From a virus, in IMG/VR virus record IMGVR_UViG_3300017917_003893, positions 62,001 to 126,000 of that record: 64,000 bases of DNA; one strand, given 5' to 3'. Both the position numbers and the translations under genes were made by a program. Within the stretch, counting starts at the first letter, position 1, and every line of letters begins with the position of its first letter. Shown here one piece after another: positions 61,157 through 64,000 of the stretch. Below the pieces are notes generated by a model. The model had not been told where the DNA came from. It worked only from the letters and a program-made list of their open reading frames with translations, and did not search any database.

Positions 61157-61501
61157 ATGAAATACATTAATTTATTTGAAGAGTTTCAAGAAGGACCAAT
61201 GCAAAAACCAAAAAGTTTTTTTAGTAAAATTGTTAAAGGTGCTAAAGATGTAATGGGTGTGGAAAATAAAGAGGATAGAAAATCACTAGAATCTTTACAT
61301 AAAACCATTTCTGATATGCCTAGTTTTGTGAAAAATGTCAGAGAGATTAAACCAGGTGTTATTGTTGCTTGGATTCTTGACAATTCTATTACTGTTGATA
61401 AGAATACTCCAGAGATTATCTACAAAGGTAAAACACTTGATTTGCATAATACAACTAGTGAAGCTGAGTATCTTTATAATAAATTAATTAATAGACTTTA
61501 A
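61157..61501 (+). CDS. Small head-targeted candidate
   Basis: The ATG at 61157 gives MKYINLFEEFQEGPMQ, with cleavage after FQE; an upstream in-frame ATG at 61115 lies inside the previous gene. The rest (114 residues in all) has a basic patch FFSKIVKGAKDVMGV and a small alpha/beta end. No family recognised. Its stop abuts the convergent resolvase-like gene. Confidence 0.6.
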   Translation: MKYINLFEEFQEGPMQKPKSFFSKIVKGAKDVMGVENKEDRKSLESLHKTISDMPSFVKNVREIKPGVIVAWILDNSITVDKNTPEIIYKGKTLDLHNTTSEAEYLYNKLINRL

Positions 61502-62209
61502 TTATTTACCAAGAATTTGATAAATTAAATAGGCATCATCAACATCTTCATAGGGTTTGGGAGTTGTACTTACTGAAAGTACTTCATCTTTTACAGATTT
61601 ACAGTGCTTAGACCAAAAGTCATCTAATTTTTCATTTTCGACAATAGCTCTAAACATATCTGGTTTTTGAAACTTACCACCAGGTATTCCTAGTTTGTTT
61701 CTATATTCTTCAACTATCTTAATCTTTTTGATTCCGGTTTCCTTTCTAATTGGTTCGTAACTAAACTTACAAGCTTCTAATTTAAGAGTTGATGGAGACA
61801 TTACCCATATATTTTCAGATACTTTATCAAATAGTTTTTTTCTTAAAAGTGTTGAGAAAGTTACCAGGTCAATAAGGTCACCTACTTGAGCACCAAAGTT
61901 ATAACCTTCAATTCCTATTTTAGTTTCTTTTGTTGGATCAATGTTCAAAAGAATATCATCTATTATTTGGTCTGTAATTGCGTCATAATCTTTTAGCTTA
62001 GTTAACTCGCCTTCTGAGTAATCTTCAAATTCTCTATATTCAATGAATTTGTAAGTTACATATTGTTCAGCGGATTTGAACCACTTAGTTATTCCTTTTT
62101 TGCCAAATACTTTGGATTCTCTACAATAGTTGTAGATTTTAAAACTATCACCAGAACTTACTACAAGTGCTGTTGATATTAATGATGGATCAATTGCTAC
62201 TATATTCAT
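61502..62209 (-). CDS. RuvC/RNase-H-fold resolvase-like protein
   Basis: NIVAIDPSLISTALVV begins with the first catalytic Asp (D7), IGIEGYNFGAQVGDLIDL supplies the Glu, and DVDDAYLIYQIL at the C-terminus supplies the last Asp pair. This is the RuvC-type layout of Holliday junction resolvases and related nucleases. The ATG at 62209 places the first strand at the very N-terminus, as usual. Probably acts on recombination or packaging intermediates. Confidence 0.75.
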   Translation of the reverse strand: MNIVAIDPSLISTALVVSSGDSFKIYNYCRESKVFGKKGITKWFKSAEQYVTYKFIEYREFEDYSEGELTKLKDYDAITDQIIDDILLNIDPTKETKIGIEGYNFGAQVGDLIDLVTFSTLLRKKLFDKVSENIWVMSPSTLKLEACKFSYEPIRKETGIKKIKIVEEYRNKLGIPGGKFQKPDMFRAIVENEKLDDFWSKHCKSVKDEVLSVSTTPKPYEDVDDAYLIYQILGK

Positions 62210-62234
62210 AATTCTATATAGTAACAATTCATGT

Positions 62235-62636
62235 CTACCACCTCTTAGTTGTGTCTTTTGGAGTGTGTCCTATTTTAGATATTACTAATTCGTAGTATGC
62301 GTCAGTTTGTCCAAAGTCTGATGCATATACATATAAGTTAAATTCTTTAAGATGTTCATTTACATCATTAATCAATTCAAATATCTTTGGTTCAACATAA
62401 TGTAAAACGGGCATATCACTTGGAAAATCTATGCCTTTTTCCATAAATTCAATAATAAAACAATTATCATCTTTTTCAATTAAAGATGATTGTAAAGAGT
62501 CTTCTACATAATAATCTAAATTAGGAAACTCATCAGTGATATGATAAAGTATCTCAGTTAAATCTTGATATGATATACCAAAATCATTTTGTAGAGAGAA
62601 TCTTTCTGTTATAAATTGATTGTATTTTTTAATCAT
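62235..62636 (-). CDS. Head-targeted candidate
   Basis: The ATG at 62636 overlaps the stop of the 36-codon gene upstream (TAATG) and gives MIKKYNQFITERFSLQ, with cleavage after ITE. The frame is open further upstream, but there it would overlap that small gene. The rest (133 residues in total) is acidic alpha/beta with YYVEDSLQSSLIEKDDNC. No family recognised. Confidence 0.6.
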   Translation of the reverse strand: MIKKYNQFITERFSLQNDFGISYQDLTEILYHITDEFPNLDYYVEDSLQSSLIEKDDNCFIIEFMEKGIDFPSDMPVLHYVEPKIFELINDVNEHLKEFNLYVYASDFGQTDAYYELVISKIGHTPKDTTKRW

Positions 62637-62746
62637 TACATCATTCTTAATGTTTGTATAAATGCTACTTTTATTCTTATCCAAGCTCTTTTCTTCCAAG
62701 GTAAAGATTTGAATTCTTCTGTTAAAAAAATATCTTCTAGTTCCAT
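62636..62746 (-). CDS. Very small protein (36 aa)
   Basis: ATG at 62746 opens MELEDIFLTEEFKSLPWKKR, ending KVAFIQTLRMM. A TTAATATATAG motif lies 5 bp before the start, and the stop overlaps the next start. The peptide is acidic at first, then basic and amphipathic. No family recognised. Confidence 0.45.
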   Translation of the reverse strand: MELEDIFLTEEFKSLPWKKRAWIRIKVAFIQTLRMM

Positions 62747-62763
62747 AATTTCTATATATTAAT

Positions 62764-62793
62764 TTTGACATTATAAGTATTTTCCTTATTTTT
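62764..62793 (+). promoter_or_regulatory. Host-type promoter, TTG-N19-TATTTTTG
   Basis: TTG at 62764-62766 and TATTTTTG at 62786-62793 are 19 bp apart, an exact fit to the Bacteroidetes consensus. The next ATG is 20 bp downstream. Confidence 0.7.
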
Positions 62794-62813
62794 GTATAAA
62801 TAATCACTACAAA

Positions 62814-63266
62814 ATGGAAGGTCGTAAGTTAAAAAATTCAGATGCTCTTAAATTTATGTTTGCTGGTAAATCTATTTTTACTTTTGTAAACACACAATCT
62901 GGTAATCGTTTTACTTTTAAAATTAAAGCCGCAAAGGATTCTAATTTATTCTTTGTTAGTGTATTAACTAATCCTGATACTTATACTTATATTGGTACTT
63001 GTATTGAAGGTAACTTCAAACATGGTCGTAAATCAAGTGTTTCTCAAGACGCTCAATCAGTAAAAGTATTTCAATATGTTTTGGCTAAATTAAAACTAGG
63101 TACTTTACCTGATTTTATTGAAGTTTGGCACGAGGGTCACTGCGGTAAATGTGGAAGACGTTTAACAGTTCCTTCTTCTATTGAAAATGGCTTGGGTCCT
63201 GAGTGTATTAAAACTTTGTCTAAGTCAGAAAAGCGTGATAAATTTTTAGAACTAATATTAGCATAA
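62814..63266 (+). CDS. DUF6011-type zinc-ribbon protein
   Basis: The C-terminus holds GHCGKCGRRLTVPSSIENGL then GPECIKTL, the DUF6011-type treble-clef pattern with four metal ligands. The first 90 residues form a beta-rich domain (SIFTFVNTQSGNRFTFKIKA). These proteins are common in phages; function unknown. Early expression is suggested by the host-type promoter. Confidence 0.75.
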   Translation: MEGRKLKNSDALKFMFAGKSIFTFVNTQSGNRFTFKIKAAKDSNLFFVSVLTNPDTYTYIGTCIEGNFKHGRKSSVSQDAQSVKVFQYVLAKLKLGTLPDFIEVWHEGHCGKCGRRLTVPSSIENGLGPECIKTLSKSEKRDKFLELILA

Positions 63267-63748
63267 TGCAATCGATAGTCAGTATTTTATTTTCCTTATT
63301 ACCATTTATTTTTATCTCATATTACTTTTTTAATGTGAGAAAGACAAAGTATATTTCACTTGACTTAAAAACTGGACAAAGATGTTATTCTTGTAAAGAC
63401 AAAATAGAAATAGACCAAGTTGATTTACTTGATATACTTTTAAAAGAAAAAAAGAACTATCGTCTTTGTCATGCTTGTCAACGTGAAGAAAAGCTCGATG
63501 GCTTAATTAATAAAAATAAATCGTCTATCTTACATAAGTTTAATCTTAAACTTATCGATGAAAGATTTGATAAGACATCAAAAATTTTATTAACCTCTAT
63601 TGTTTTCTTATTAATTGTAGATCTTACATTAAAGATTGTATTTGGTATTAAGTGGTTTTCATATTGTTATAATATATTTTTGGCACTTTATTGGTGTTTT
63701 ATGATTTATAGACACAAGTTAATATCAATAAAAAAACCCTCAGAATAA
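63266..63748 (+). CDS. Membrane protein with a cytoplasmic zinc motif
   Basis: An N-terminal transmembrane helix (IVSILFSLLPFIFISYYFF) is followed by CYSCKD ... LCHACQRE, a CxxC-CxxC zinc module, then two more hydrophobic segments (ILLTSIVFLLIVDLTLKIVF; CYNIFLALYWCFMIY). Start overlaps the previous stop by one base (TAATG). No family recognised; co-transcribed with the zinc-ribbon gene. Confidence 0.65.
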   Translation: MQSIVSILFSLLPFIFISYYFFNVRKTKYISLDLKTGQRCYSCKDKIEIDQVDLLDILLKEKKNYRLCHACQREEKLDGLINKNKSSILHKFNLKLIDERFDKTSKILLTSIVFLLIVDLTLKIVFGIKWFSYCYNIFLALYWCFMIYRHKLISIKKPSE

Positions 63749-63761
63749 TCTGAGGGTTTTT
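63733..63761. terminator. Terminator at the end of the zinc-ribbon pair
   Basis: AAAACCCTCAGA and TCTGAGGGTTTT with loop ATAA; symmetrical enough to serve both strands. Confidence 0.9.
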
Positions 63762-63762
63762 A

Positions 63763-63795
63763 GGGCCGACCGGATTCGAAACCGTTCAGTATCCA
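63763..63795 (-). other. tRNA 3'-end-like fragment
   Basis: On the minus strand the bases CGGTTTCGAATCCGGTCGGC then CCTA resemble a tRNA T arm (TTCGAAT loop) and acceptor 3' strand. The matching acceptor 5' strand (AGGGCCG) is not found upstream within a tRNA length, and the T stem has mismatches, so no complete tRNA is present. It lies directly after the stop of the edge gene. Confidence 0.4.
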
Positions 63796-63800
63796 CCACC

Positions 63801-64000
63801 TTATTTTTCTAAACAAGGAAACTTATTATTTTCGATATAACTAATTATACCTCTAATAAATAATTCTTTTATTACAGATTCACAAGTATATGTTTTATCT
63901 GAATAAAATTCAATGTTATTTCTAACATTGTCCATTCCAACTTTATATAAGATATCCATTGGAAAGTTTTTAATTTCTACATTTCTTTCTAATAGTAATT
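63801..64000 (-). CDS. Hypothetical protein, cut by the right edge
   Basis: A minus-strand frame is open from the edge to a TAA at 63801-63803, giving at least 65 residues. The visible part includes NFPMDILYKVGMDNVRNN and ESVIKELFIRGIISYIENNK. No start is visible; no family recognised. Confidence 0.5.
   Translation of the reverse strand, partial: LLLERNVEIKNFPMDILYKVGMDNVRNNIEFYSDKTYTCESVIKELFIRGIISYIENNKFPCLEK

Overview
The window is a contiguous piece of a large, AT-rich, T4-like (myovirus-type) bacteriophage genome that almost certainly infects a Bacteroidetes/Flavobacteriia host. T4-type genes are clear: a gp21-like prohead protease fused to its scaffold, a gp23-like major capsid protein, a gp41-like helicase, part of a gp43-like DNA polymerase, NrdA, ThyA, a probable gp26-like baseplate protein and S74-type fibre genes. 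The host is inferred from host-style promoters (TTG-N19/20-TAnnTTTG at 62764 and 23825), the near absence of Shine-Dalgarno sequences before starts (A-rich leaders instead) and a Bacteroidetes-like tmRNA.

Layout. 1-550: edge genes. 725-4670: head morphogenesis (protease-scaffold fusion, capsid protein). 4700-7000: three proteins with a shared head-targeting-like N-terminus. 7059-7468: tmRNA. 7505-11292: NADAR enzyme, DNA adenine methyltransferase and a tightly overlapping run of small genes. 11300-15430: RNA-ligase-like protein, a family-A-polymerase-like protein and small genes. 15427-21123 (minus): a glycan cassette (three-domain glycosyltransferase, CDP-glycerol-type cytidylyltransferase, LicD, GT2) ending in a capsid-protein paralogue. 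21161-28057: small accessory enzymes (RimB-like protease, M20/M28-like peptidase, 2H phosphoesterase, Fpg/Nei glycosylase, ThyA). 28121-42030: replication and nucleotide metabolism (polymerase part, DinG/XPD helicase, gp41, NrdA) interleaved with membrane-active head-protein candidates. 42755-44952: a two-RNA plus Ro60/TROVE locus. 44983-47815: methyltransferases and a baseplate gene. 47937-52646: fibre/baseplate structural genes. 52647-62636: a dense cluster of head-targeted candidates including a ferritin-like protein and an HExxH metalloprotease. 62814-64000: zinc-ribbon genes, a tRNA 3'-end fragment and an edge gene.

Two things stand out. First, about twenty otherwise unrelated proteins begin with the same short basic-aromatic segment followed by a hydrophobic-x-Glu site. 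This looks like the T4 capsid-targeting sequence removed by the gp21 protease, and implies an unusually large set of proteins packaged in the head and probably delivered with the DNA. Second, the phage carries an RNA-quality-control kit: a tmRNA with an abnormal 30-residue tag, a Ro60 protein directly downstream of a Y-RNA-like cloverleaf and a larger unassigned structured RNA, a stand-alone NFACT-R ribosome-binding domain, a 2H phosphoesterase and an RNA-ligase-like protein. A further unexplained pattern is a C-terminal motif, basic-x-K-[IL]-[ND]-x-I-[LF], shared by about nine small proteins, and several small genes look like pieces of the gp23 fold.
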